A stretch of DNA of 64,000 bases. Origin: an uncultured Devosia sp. (GTDB taxonomy: Bacteria; Pseudomonadota; Alphaproteobacteria; Rhizobiales; Devosiaceae). Where the stretch lies: contig NZ_CAUQDV010000002.1 in assembly GCF_963517015.1 (NCBI RefSeq), forward strand, positions 62,001 to 126,000, read 5' to 3'. Both the position numbers and the translations under genes were made by a program. The notes under the pieces were generated by a model that saw nothing but the letters and a program-made list of their open reading frames with translations, was not told the DNA's origin and made no database searches. Below, one piece after another: positions 8,831 to 16,532 of the stretch (position 1 is the first letter of the stretch; each line of letters opens with the position of its first letter).

Positions 8831-9728
8831 GGCGAGTCACGGAGGTTTTGGGATAGGAGATGGGGCGACTTGTTGCCCATCGGAGGATGAAAAGCAATTG
8901 AAGCCGGATGAGCCCCCCGTCGATACCGAGGCGCCGAGCCACTCCCGTGGCAAGGCGGGCGGGCTGGGGCTGGTGGACGATTTCATCATGGCGCTGCGGT
9001 TTTTCTCGCGCCTGCCGACGGGTCGTTCGCCGCATGTGAAACCAGACTTGGGGCGCATCGCCATGGTGTTGCCGCTGGCGAGCCTCGTCATTGGGATCGG
9101 GCCGGCGCTCTTGCTGGTGGGTGGCGTGTGGATCGGGCTGCCCAGCAGCTTTGCGGCGGCGCTGGCCGTGGGCGCGATAGCCATCGCCAGTGGTGCCATG
9201 GCGGAGGATGCGCTGGCCGATGCGATGGATGGCCTGTTCGGCGGACATAGTGTCGCGCGGCGGCTGGAGATCATGAAGGATAGCCGGCACGGCACCTATG
9301 GCGTGACGGCGCTGGGCCTGTTCGTGCTGCTGCGGGTGACGGGGCTTGGGGCCATTGCGGCGATCAATCCGCTGGCGGCGGGCGCCGTGTGGCTCGGGGC
9401 CAATATTGCCGGGCGATCTGGCGCGATGTGGCTGGCCGTGGTGCTGCCCCCTGCCCGGAGCGATGGCGCGTCGGCAACGGCGGGACAGGTTTCGACGCAG
9501 AGTTTTGTTGTTGGAGCGGTGTTCGCAGTCGTGATGCTGTTCGCGCTGGCGGGGCCGGCAGCGGGTGTCGTCGGCGTGGCGGTTGCACTGGCTGCCGCCG
9601 TTGCCGTTATCCTTGCCTGGACGATGCTGTGCCGAAAATTGGTGGGCGGGCAGACGGGGGACCTGATCGGTGCAGCGGGAGCCTTGGTGGAAATTGGCGT
9701 GCTCACGGCGCTACTGGTCCACATTTGA
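8829..9728 (+). CDS. cobS: Adenosylcobinamide-GDP ribazoletransferase
   Basis: A CobS integral membrane protein that joins alpha-ribazole (phosphate) to adenosylcobinamide-GDP in the last assembly step of adenosylcobalamin. The signature EDALADAMDGLFGG followed by IMKDSRHGTYG is the conserved catalytic region, and six to seven hydrophobic segments follow. The longest frame starts at ATG 8829 (299 aa) and overlaps the cobT start on the other strand. A TTG at 8898 sits 11 bases after a good ribosome site (GGAGG, 8882-8886) and would give 276 aa, closer to the usual family length. The 5' end is therefore uncertain; the assignment is not. Confidence 0.93.
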   Translation: MASHGGFGIGDGATCCPSEDEKQLKPDEPPVDTEAPSHSRGKAGGLGLVDDFIMALRFFSRLPTGRSPHVKPDLGRIAMVLPLASLVIGIGPALLLVGGVWIGLPSSFAAALAVGAIAIASGAMAEDALADAMDGLFGGHSVARRLEIMKDSRHGTYGVTALGLFVLLRVTGLGAIAAINPLAAGAVWLGANIAGRSGAMWLAVVLPPARSDGASATAGQVSTQSFVVGAVFAVVMLFALAGPAAGVVGVAVALAAAVAVILAWTMLCRKLVGGQTGDLIGAAGALVEIGVLTALLVHI

Positions 9729-9775
9729 TGGGAAGATCGCGCCATTCGGGCACAGCCCTCATGGCCTTCTCAGCT

Positions 9776-9800
9776 AATATTGCCCCACCGGGGCAATATT
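9776..9800. repeat. Perfect 11-bp hairpin between cobS and the aspartic protease gene
   Basis: AATATTGCCCC (9776-9786) and GGGGCAATATT (9790-9800) are exact complements around a 3-base loop. It lies 48 bases past the cobS stop and 86 bases before the next start. No run of T follows, so a simple intrinsic terminator is doubtful; a protein-binding dyad or RNA stem-loop is as likely. The rest of the 157-base gap shows nothing else. Confidence 0.7.
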
Positions 9801-9885
9801 GCCTGCGGCCGCTTCGAAGCCTTGAAATGGCCACCGACCTTTCCTTTATGCATTATGTAGCATTGCGGCAGCTGGAGGCGCGGGC

Positions 9886-10572
9886 ATGATCTTTATCGGC
9901 GTTGCGCTTGTGGTGGCGGTGGGCCTTGCCCTGCTGATCAGTGCCGATGCCGGCGTCATGGTCGGGCTGACGCAAGGCCAGACGGCGACGTTGATTCCGC
10001 TGCTCGTGGTCGCCATCGTCTTTGCCGGCGGCATTTTCACCCAGCGCCGCAAGGCATCCGAACTGGTGGGCAACCTGATGCTCTGGCTGGCCATTATCGG
10101 CGTGGCCGCACTGACCTATGCCTATCGCGATGAGTTGGGCGGTGTGGCGTCGCGCGTGGCTGGCGAGTTCCAGCCGGGCGTTGCCGTGGTGGATGCCGAA
10201 CAGGGCCTCGCCACCTTCCGGCGTGGCATGGGCGGGCATTTCGAAATCGCGGCTACGGTCAACGGCCATACCACGCCGATGATTTTCGATACCGGCGCCA
10301 GCGCCGTGGTGCTGACCATTGCCGATGCCGAAGCTGCCGGCATTTCCACCAAGCGGCTCAGTTTCACCATTCCGGTCTCGACGGCCAATGGCACGGGTCG
10401 CGCGGCGCGGGTGCGGCTCGACCGCATGGAAGTGGGCGGCATCGTGCGCGAGGGGATCGTCGCCTTCGTGACCGAGGAGAATGCACTGGAGCAAAGCCTG
10501 CTCGGCATGACCTTCCTTGAAACGCTCAGCCGCTATTCGGTAACGCAGAACTCGCTGGAACTGGCAAACTAG
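9886..10572 (+). CDS. Membrane-anchored retropepsin-like aspartic protease (TIGR02281 type)
   Basis: A 228-residue protein with three N-terminal hydrophobic segments (about 2-20, 34-51, 62-80), then a C-terminal retropepsin-like domain with the active-site motif DTGAS at Asp135 in PMIFDTGASAVVLT and the flap/second half LLGMTFLETLSRYSV. It matches the clan AA aspartic protease family TIGR02281 common in alphaproteobacteria. Such enzymes act as dimers, each chain giving one aspartate; the catalytic domain is predicted periplasmic. Natural substrates are unknown. It ends in a 4-base tail-to-tail overlap with dusA. Confidence 0.88.
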   Translation: MIFIGVALVVAVGLALLISADAGVMVGLTQGQTATLIPLLVVAIVFAGGIFTQRRKASELVGNLMLWLAIIGVAALTYAYRDELGGVASRVAGEFQPGVAVVDAEQGLATFRRGMGGHFEIAATVNGHTTPMIFDTGASAVVLTIADAEAAGISTKRLSFTIPVSTANGTGRAARVRLDRMEVGGIVREGIVAFVTEENALEQSLLGMTFLETLSRYSVTQNSLELAN

Positions 10573-11591
10573 CTGGCTTCAGCCAGCCTCGGCCGGTTCA
10601 CCGCATCAAAGGCGCGCAGCATGACGTCGGCTGTCGCGCCGGGCTTGCAGGCGTCGACGCTGAGAATCTGGCGGAACTGGCGAGCGCCGGGCAGGCCATT
10701 GGCGAGGCCCAGCATGTGGCGGGCGATGTTGTTGACCTTGGTGCCCTCGGCCAGTTCGCGTGTCGTATAGTTGGCCATCTGCTGCATGATGGTTTCGAGG
10801 CTCGGCGTGGCGCGTTCGACGCCAAAGAAGCGGCGGTCGACGTCGCCCAGCAGCATGGGCGTGTTGTAGGCGGCGCGACCGAGCATGACGCCGTCCATAT
10901 GGGCCATTTCGGCCTCGGCCATTTCCAGCGTCTCCAGCCCGCCATTGATCATCATCTGCAGCGGCGCGAAGCGCTTGCGCAGGCGATGGACCCGATCATA
11001 GTCGAGTGGCGGGATGGTGCGGTTTTCCTTGGGGCTCAGGCCCTTGAGCCAGGCCTTGCGGGCATGGACATACAGCGCATCGACGCCGGCGCCGACCACA
11101 GCCTCGGCGAAACGATCAAGGCTTTCCTCGGTATCCTGGTCGTCGATGCCGATGCGGCATTTGACGGTGATCGGGCGATCGGTCGCATCGCGCATGGCGC
11201 GGACGCAATCGGCCACCAGATCGGGCTCGGCCATCAGACAGGCGCCGAACTTGCCCGACTGTACCCGGTCGGACGGACAGCCGACATTGAGATTAATCTC
11301 GGCATAGGCGTGGGTTTCGGCAAGCTGAATGGCCTTGGCCAGTTCGGCAGGATCGGAGCCGCCCAATTGCAGCGCCACAAGGCCCTCTTCAGGATTGAGC
11401 CGGAGGTGCCGGTTGGCATCGCCGTGCACGATGGCGGCGCTGGTGATCATTTCGGTGAAGAGCAGCGCTTCGCCGGTCAGCAGGCGATGGAGATAACGGC
11501 AATGCCTATCGGTCCAGTCGATCATCGGCGCCACTGAAAAGCGGCGGGAGCGCCGGATGGCGTCGGCGGGAATTTGGACGGACTGCTGCAT
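10569..11591 (-). CDS. dusA: tRNA-dihydrouridine(20/20a) synthase DusA
   Basis: A 340-residue flavoenzyme that reduces uridine 20 (and 20a) of tRNA to dihydrouridine with NADPH. Visible features: SVAPMIDWTDRHCRYLHRLL at the N-terminus (FMN site), ALQLGGSDP, EINLNVGCPSDRVQSGKFGACLM with the catalytic cysteine in NVGCPS, TVKCRIGIDD, and the FMN phosphate loop MINGGLETL followed by GVMLGRAAYNTP. The C-terminal helical tRNA-binding domain is complete. The DusA subgroup is favoured by NVGCPSDRVQSGKFGACLM. The ATG at 11591 leaves a short basic leader and is the likeliest start. Confidence 0.95.
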   Translation of the reverse strand: MQQSVQIPADAIRRSRRFSVAPMIDWTDRHCRYLHRLLTGEALLFTEMITSAAIVHGDANRHLRLNPEEGLVALQLGGSDPAELAKAIQLAETHAYAEINLNVGCPSDRVQSGKFGACLMAEPDLVADCVRAMRDATDRPITVKCRIGIDDQDTEESLDRFAEAVVGAGVDALYVHARKAWLKGLSPKENRTIPPLDYDRVHRLRKRFAPLQMMINGGLETLEMAEAEMAHMDGVMLGRAAYNTPMLLGDVDRRFFGVERATPSLETIMQQMANYTTRELAEGTKVNNIARHMLGLANGLPGARQFRQILSVDACKPGATADVMLRAFDAVNRPRLAEAS

Positions 11592-11636
11592 GGGCTTTCC
11601 ATAGTGCCGAAAGCCTTTTGGGGCAATGCGGAAGGG

Positions 11637-11650
11637 ATGATCTGAATCAA
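11637..11650. promoter_or_regulatory. FNR/FixK-type box upstream of the universal stress gene
   Basis: ATGAT-CTGA-ATCAA matches nine of the ten defined bases of the FNR/FixK consensus TTGAT-N4-ATCAA and lies 55 bases before the UspA start. It also overlaps a perfect CTGAAT-CA-ATTCAG dyad (11642-11655). Universal stress genes are frequent FNR/FixK targets in alphaproteobacteria, so oxygen-dependent control is a reasonable inference. Confidence 0.55.
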
Positions 11651-11704
11651 TTCAGGGTGTGAGCCCAGCGCATAGACTGGGGCAGAAGCGAAAGGAAATG
11701 CGTC

Positions 11705-12154
11705 ATGTATACTCGCATCGTCGTCGGTATCGATGGATCGGAACTGGCCACCAAGGCCCTGCGTCACGCGCTGGTGCTGGGCAAGGAAATGAATGCTCGG
11801 CTGCTGGTGATGACATCGACAGAACCATCAGTTCTCGTCGCGCCGGGCGCCGAATTCATGGCCGTGGACACGAGTTCGGTCATTCCCGACATGGACGCGG
11901 CCAAGGCCAAGGTGGCTGAAGCCACATTGACGGAGGCACGGGAACTGGCTGCGGCCAGCGGGCTGACCATCAAGACGCTGCATGTGCCGGCCAGCATTGC
12001 GGCCGATGCCATCGTGACCGTGGCAAATCAGCAAGGCGCCGACCTGATCATCATGGGATCGCATGGCCGTCGTGGGCTGGGCCGCCTGCTGCTGGGCAGC
12101 CAGGCCGCCGAGGTGCTGGCCCATTCAAAGATTCCGGTTCTCGTGGTGAAGTAG
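11705..12154 (+). CDS. Universal stress protein, UspA family
   Basis: A 149-residue single-domain Usp. The start MYTRIVVGIDGSELATKALRHAL and the C-terminal ATP-binding motif G-2x-G-9x-G-S (in SHGRRGLGRLLLGSQAAEVL) show an ATP-binding member. Usp proteins are cytoplasmic dimers associated with survival under growth arrest, oxidative or oxygen-limiting stress. A ribosome site (AAAGGA) precedes the ATG, an FNR/FixK-like box lies upstream and a strong terminator downstream, so this is a monocistronic unit. Confidence 0.94.
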   Translation: MYTRIVVGIDGSELATKALRHALVLGKEMNARLLVMTSTEPSVLVAPGAEFMAVDTSSVIPDMDAAKAKVAEATLTEARELAAASGLTIKTLHVPASIAADAIVTVANQQGADLIIMGSHGRRGLGRLLLGSQAAEVLAHSKIPVLVVK

Positions 12155-12162
12155 AAAACGAA

Positions 12163-12199
12163 GAACGCCAGACTAACATGTTAGTCTGGCGTTCCTTTT
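12163..12199 (+). terminator. Strong intrinsic terminator after the universal stress gene
   Basis: GAACGCCAGACTAACA (12163-12178) is followed directly by its exact 16-base reverse complement (12179-12194) and then CTTTT. The stem begins 8 bases after the stop codon. It should end the Usp transcript and isolate it from the sugar kinase gene. Confidence 0.88.
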
Positions 12200-12243
12200 G
12201 AATCTCGGTTATGCCGCATCAGTCCTGTTTGCGAGCCTCCGCT

Positions 12244-13608
12244 ATGTCCCTGCCCCGCCACATCGCCGTCATCGACATCGGCAAGACCAATGCCAAGGTC
12301 GTTCTGGTTGACTCTGGAACGCAGGAGCAGGTGGCGACGCGCAGCACGCCCAATGTGGTGCGGCAAGACGGCCCTTATCCGCATGCCGATGTGGACCGGC
12401 TGTGGAGTTTCATTACGGAGAGCCTGCTGGTGCTCAATGCCGAACACCGGGTGGACGGCATTTCGATCACCACGCATGGCGCGACGGCAGCGCTTCTGGC
12501 TGGCGACGCATTGGCCATGCCGGTGCTGGACTATGAATTTGCAGGCCCGGAAGCGCGTTCTGACGCCTATGCGAAGGCGCGACCGGATTTCGCCGAGACA
12601 TTGTCACCGCGCCTGCCCAATGGGCTGAATTTGGGCGCCCAGATTTTCTGGCAGGCGCAGACCCATGCGGCAGACTTTGCCCGCGTCACAGCGATCCTGA
12701 CCTATCCGCAATACTGGGCCTGGCGGCTGACCGGAAAGCTGGCCAGCGAAGTGACCTCGTTGGGTTGCCACACCGATCTCTGGGCACCGGGCAAGGGCGA
12801 CTTCTCGTCCATGGTGGCGGCGCAGGGTTGGGCCCGCCTGTTCCCGGCGGTGCAGCCGGCGGCATCGGTTCTTGGCTATCTCAAACCGGACGTGGCAGAG
12901 GCCACGGGGCTAACGACAGACATCCCCGTGACCTGCGGCATCCACGATTCAAACTCGTCTCTGCTGCCTCATCTCGGCCGGCACGAGGCGCCCTTTACGA
13001 TCATCTCCACCGGCACCTGGACCATTGCCATGACGGTGGGCGGCGATACCAGCCATCTCGACCCGGCGCGCGACAGTCTTGCCAATGTCGATGCGTTTGG
13101 CCGGGCCGTGCCGACCGCGCGCTTCATGGGCGGCCGTGAGTTCGACCAGCTGGTGCCCGAGATCAGGACGCCCGGCGCAGAGAGCATCGCGCGGGTGATT
13201 GCCGACGACATTCGCGTCCAGCCCAACTTCAACCCGGGCGTCGGTCCCTTCCCTGATGCCGAAGGTGGATGGACCAAGCCGGTGGAACAGCTATCGGCCG
13301 AAGAGCGGACGGCCGCCGCATCGCTTTATCTTGCGCTGGTGACCGAGGCCTGTCTGGGCCTCTGCGGGCTGGGCAAGGAAATCATCATCGAAGGCCCGCT
13401 GGCCCGCAATCTGCTTTTTGCCCAGGCACTGGCGGCGCTGACTGGCGTGACGGTGACGGCATCGGGCGATGCGACCGGCACAAGCCTGGGCGCCAGCATG
13501 CTGTTTGGCCACGGGGAAAGCCATGCCGCGGCAAGCGAGGCGGTCGTGCCATTGAGCGTTGCTGGCTTTGCCGACTATGCCGGGCGTTGGCGTGCGGCAC
13601 TCGCCTAG
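12244..13608 (+). CDS. FGGY-family carbohydrate kinase
   Basis: A 454-residue sugar kinase of the ASKHA fold. The N-terminal phosphate-binding motif is IAVIDIGKTNAKVVLVD, the second is FTIISTGTWTIAMTVGG, and the C-terminal adenosine region is IIIEGPLARNLLFAQALAALTG with GDATGTSLGASML. DIGKTN instead of DxGTxS resembles the rhamnulokinase/fuculokinase branch, so a deoxy-sugar or ketose substrate is possible. No isomerase, aldolase or sugar transporter is adjacent, so the pathway is unknown. An in-frame ATG at 12211 exists, but 12244 (MSLPRHIAVIDIG) fits the family N-terminus better. It is preceded by the Usp terminator. Confidence 0.9.
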   Translation: MSLPRHIAVIDIGKTNAKVVLVDSGTQEQVATRSTPNVVRQDGPYPHADVDRLWSFITESLLVLNAEHRVDGISITTHGATAALLAGDALAMPVLDYEFAGPEARSDAYAKARPDFAETLSPRLPNGLNLGAQIFWQAQTHAADFARVTAILTYPQYWAWRLTGKLASEVTSLGCHTDLWAPGKGDFSSMVAAQGWARLFPAVQPAASVLGYLKPDVAEATGLTTDIPVTCGIHDSNSSLLPHLGRHEAPFTIISTGTWTIAMTVGGDTSHLDPARDSLANVDAFGRAVPTARFMGGREFDQLVPEIRTPGAESIARVIADDIRVQPNFNPGVGPFPDAEGGWTKPVEQLSAEERTAAASLYLALVTEACLGLCGLGKEIIIEGPLARNLLFAQALAALTGVTVTASGDATGTSLGASMLFGHGESHAAASEAVVPLSVAGFADYAGRWRAALA

Positions 13609-13677
13609 CTCACCTGCAAGCTGAACCGATGTTGCCGCAGCCCATTGTACCCATATGCATGGGAACAAGGAGGCGGC

Positions 13678-14973
13678 ATGGCGCGGCATCGTGTGGTTAT
13701 CGTGGGCAGTGGTTTTGGTGGCCTTGCGGCAGCGCAGGAACTGGCTGGCGCCGACGTCGATCTGACACTGATCGACCGGCGCAATCACCACCTGTTCCAA
13801 CCCCTGCTCTATCAGGTCGCCACCGCTTCGCTCAGCCCATCTGAGATCGCCTGGCCAATCCGGCATATCCTGCGCAAGCGGCGTGATGTCACGACGCTGC
13901 TGGCCACGGTCACGGGGGTGGACATGGACGGCAAGGCCGTGCTGCTCGAAGATGGCAGTCGCGTCCCCTATGACAGCCTGATACTCGCCACCGGTGCACG
14001 GCATGCCTATTTCGGGCATGACGAATGGGAGCAATTTGCGCCTGGCCTCAAGACCCTGGAGGATGCGACGACCATTCGCCGCAAGCTACTGCTGGCCTTC
14101 GAGGCGGCGGAGCGGGAGCCTGATCCGGACAAAAGGCGGGCGCTGCTGACCTTTGTCATCATTGGTGCCGGGCCGACCGGGGTGGAGCTGGCCGGCGCAA
14201 TCAGCGAGTTGGCGCGGGTGACGCTCAAGGGTGAATTCCGCCAGTCGGACCCGGCCAGCGCGCGCGTGGTGCTGGTCGAGGCGGCCAACAAGGTGCTGGG
14301 CAATTTTCGCGAGGAGCTTTCAGACTATAGCCTCAAGGCATTGAAAGACCTCGGTGTCGAGGTGATCCTGGGGCAGCCGGTCACCACGGTGGACAAGGAT
14401 GGGCTGGTCCATGGCGAGACGCGGCTCGATGCGGAATGCATCATCTGGGCTGCTGGCGTGCAGGCATCACCGGCGGCGCAATGGCTGGGCGTGGAGCCGG
14501 ACAAGGCTGGCCGCGTCAAGGTCCTGCCGGACCTGACCGTGCCGGGGCATCCGGAAATTTTGGTCGTAGGTGATACGGCGACGGTGAACAAACCCGATGG
14601 CAAGCCGGTGCCCGGCGTCGGCGACGCGGCCAAGCAGGCGGGCAAGCATGCTGCACGACTTCTGGCGCAAAGACTGCGCGGTGATGCTTCGCCCATGCCC
14701 TTCCGGTACAAGCACGCTGGAGACCTGGCGACGATCGGCAAGAAGGCGGCGGTGATCGATTTCGGCTGGTTGCAACTGCGCGGCTGGATTGCCTGGTGGG
14801 TCTGGGGCATCGCCCATATCTACTTCCTGATCGACATCAAGAACCGTCTCTCGGTAGCGATGAGCTGGTTGTGGATCTATCTCAGCGGGCAGAGAAGCGC
14901 CCGGCTGATCACGCAGGGCGATGCCGAGAAAAAGGCGCCGATCAAGGAAGTGACGGAGAGCCCGAAGAGTTGA
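13678..14973 (+). CDS. ndh: Type II NADH dehydrogenase / NAD(P)/FAD-dependent oxidoreductase
   Basis: A 431-residue NDH-2-type flavoprotein. FAD binding: HRVVIVGSGFGGLAAAQEL; the LFQPLLYQVATASLSPSEIAWPIR segment is typical of NDH-2; NADH binding: FVIIGAGPTGVELAGAISEL; second FAD motif ILVVGDTATV. The quinone/membrane-side motif AAKQAGKHAA and a C-terminal hydrophobic region with many aromatics (LRGWIAWWVWGIAHIYFLIDIKNR) anchor it to the inner membrane. It oxidises NADH and reduces quinone without pumping protons. The ATG at 13678 has the ribosome site AAGGAGG (13667-13673); an upstream in-frame ATG at 13645 lacks one. Confidence 0.93.
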   Translation: MARHRVVIVGSGFGGLAAAQELAGADVDLTLIDRRNHHLFQPLLYQVATASLSPSEIAWPIRHILRKRRDVTTLLATVTGVDMDGKAVLLEDGSRVPYDSLILATGARHAYFGHDEWEQFAPGLKTLEDATTIRRKLLLAFEAAEREPDPDKRRALLTFVIIGAGPTGVELAGAISELARVTLKGEFRQSDPASARVVLVEAANKVLGNFREELSDYSLKALKDLGVEVILGQPVTTVDKDGLVHGETRLDAECIIWAAGVQASPAAQWLGVEPDKAGRVKVLPDLTVPGHPEILVVGDTATVNKPDGKPVPGVGDAAKQAGKHAARLLAQRLRGDASPMPFRYKHAGDLATIGKKAAVIDFGWLQLRGWIAWWVWGIAHIYFLIDIKNRLSVAMSWLWIYLSGQRSARLITQGDAEKKAPIKEVTESPKS

Positions 14974-15017
14974 AGGCGTGTGCGTTGCGGCGTAGAATGG
15001 GGCTTCGGGAGACGAGC

Positions 15018-15248
15018 ATGGCGACCCCACAACGCAAAGAACCTGCCACTAAAATTGACCGCGAGTATCTGCTGAAGGTGCTCGACATGCCTCTGGCCGA
15101 GTTTCGCGAAGCACGAAAGAACCGGTCTGAAGCCGAACGGCAGGAATTGACCCGCCTCTTCCAGAAAGAGTTTGCGGATGCGATTGCGGACTACAATCGC
15201 TATGTCGAAGAACATGGTCTCCCTCTGGAAAAGTACCGCACTTTCTGA
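15018..15248 (+). CDS. ccdA: CcdA family antitoxin
   Basis: A 76-residue protein. Its C-terminal half (FADAIADYNRYVEEHGLPLEKYRTF) is the conserved intrinsically disordered toxin-binding segment of CcdA; the N-terminal half (DREYLLKVLDMPLAEFREARKNRSEAERQELTRL) is predicted to dimerise and bind DNA but differs from the F-plasmid protein. The stop codon shares one base with the ccdB ATG (TGATG), so the two are translationally coupled. A ribosome site (GGGAG) lies upstream. It protects gyrase by sequestering CcdB and, with it, represses the operon. Confidence 0.86.
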   Translation: MATPQRKEPATKIDREYLLKVLDMPLAEFREARKNRSEAERQELTRLFQKEFADAIADYNRYVEEHGLPLEKYRTF

Positions 15249-15544
15249 TGGGACGATTTGATGTCTATCGGCTCGGCGCTGTTGGACTTGTCGTGGACGT
15301 GCAGTCCGATCTCATACCTCCCATGACGACGCGGCTCGTTATCCCGCTAGCGGATGCATCAATCGCGCCTGGTGTGTTTGACGGACTCAATCCTGGCTTT
15401 GCCATTGGCAGCGAACATTATGTGCTGATGACGCAGCAGATGTCAGCGATCCCGGCCAGCCTGCTCGGAAAGCGCGTTGCTTCGCTTTCAAGAGAAGCTG
15501 ACCGAATTGCCCGCGCGATCGACTACATCCTCTACGGCTTCTAG
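15248..15544 (+). CDS. ccdB: CcdB family toxin
   Basis: A 98-residue CcdB homologue (MGRFDVYRLGAVGLVVDVQSDLI at the start; TTRLVIPLADASIAPG; HYVLMTQQMSAIPASLLGKRVASLS). CcdB of the F plasmid poisons DNA gyrase through its last residues Trp-Gly-Ile. Here the chain ends DYILYGF, so Trp is replaced by Tyr and Ile by Phe. Aromatic character is kept, but gyrase poisoning cannot be assumed. The gene ends in a 4-base tail-to-tail overlap with the DMT permease. It is a chromosomal module with no plasmid genes around it. Confidence 0.9.
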   Translation: MGRFDVYRLGAVGLVVDVQSDLIPPMTTRLVIPLADASIAPGVFDGLNPGFAIGSEHYVLMTQQMSAIPASLLGKRVASLSREADRIARAIDYILYGF

Positions 15545-16458
15545 CGCTCCGCGGCTTCGACCGCCGTCCCCGCCTTGTGCAACGCCCGTTCCCTCAGCCA
15601 GATATACAAGCCGCTGGCGATGACGATGGGGGCGCCGATGAAGAACCACATGTCGGGCGGCTGATTGAAGAGCACCAGGCTGGAAATGGCGAAGAAGAAG
15701 ATCTGCAGATAGCTGAACGGCGCCAGCACCGAAGCGGGGGCAAAGCGGTGCGCGACGGTGATGAACTGGTGGCCGGAAAAACCGATGACGCCGATCAGGG
15801 CCAGCACGGTCCAGTCCACGGGGTTCGACGGCCAGACCCAGGTGGCGAGTGCGAAGGGCGCAAGAACCACGGTCGGCAGGGCAGCGCCGTAAAACTGCTG
15901 GGTGGCGGCGGAGTCCACCCCGGCCAGGCGGCGGGTCAGCATGGCATAGCTGGCGTAGGAGACGGCGCCGCAGAGCGACAGCAGCGTTGCCGGGTGGAAG
16001 ACGTCCGTTCCGGGACGGACGATGATCAGCACGCCGACAAAGCCGACGCCGATGGCCGCCCAGCGGCGCCAGCCGACCTGTTCGCGCAGGAAAAACACCG
16101 AAAGCGCGGTGATGATCAACGGTACGGTGAAACCGATGGCGCCGGTGACGGTCAGCGGCAGATAGCGCACGGCGGTGAAATTGCAGAGCGTCGAGCCGAC
16201 GAGAGCTGCCGCGCGCAGCATTTCGAGCTTCATGTTCTGGGTGTGCAGCAGGGAAAGGCCCTTGCGCGGCAGGTTGATGCCGGCGGCCAGGCCGAGATGG
16301 ACCGCATAGCGCACGAACATCACCTGAAGCGCAGGAATGCCGACCAGCCCCAGCCACTTGGCCGAACTATCGAGGCATACGAAGAGGAAATAGGCCGCAA
16401 GCGCGAGGCCTATGCCCATGAGGCGGCGCTCGGTGAGAGGCGCGATGGAGGTCGACAT
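15541..16458 (-). CDS. EamA/DMT superfamily permease
   Basis: A 305-residue membrane protein with about ten hydrophobic segments arranged as two EamA repeats: MGIGLALAAYFLFVCLDSSAKWL opens the first and LLSLCGAVSYASYAMLTRRLAG the second. DMT family members export or take up metabolites such as amino acids, nucleotides or drugs in the inner membrane; the substrate is not predictable. It lies 74 bases downstream of the beta-mannosidase gene on the same strand and may be in the same transcript, so a link to carbohydrate use is possible but untested. Confidence 0.9.
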   Translation of the reverse strand: MSTSIAPLTERRLMGIGLALAAYFLFVCLDSSAKWLGLVGIPALQVMFVRYAVHLGLAAGINLPRKGLSLLHTQNMKLEMLRAAALVGSTLCNFTAVRYLPLTVTGAIGFTVPLIITALSVFFLREQVGWRRWAAIGVGFVGVLIIVRPGTDVFHPATLLSLCGAVSYASYAMLTRRLAGVDSAATQQFYGAALPTVVLAPFALATWVWPSNPVDWTVLALIGVIGFSGHQFITVAHRFAPASVLAPFSYLQIFFFAISSLVLFNQPPDMWFFIGAPIVIASGLYIWLRERALHKAGTAVEAAER

Positions 16459-16532
16459 GGCTGGTCCGAAAGGGCGCGCAGGAGGTGCGCGCCCAAGGCT
16501 TGGTGGATAGCGTTGGCCCTGTCAACAAGCGA

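Noticed and set aside
12211..12243. An earlier start for the sugar kinase
   Set aside because: The extra 11 residues (MPHQSCLRASA) do not match the family N-terminus, and the start is immediately behind a terminator with no ribosome site.
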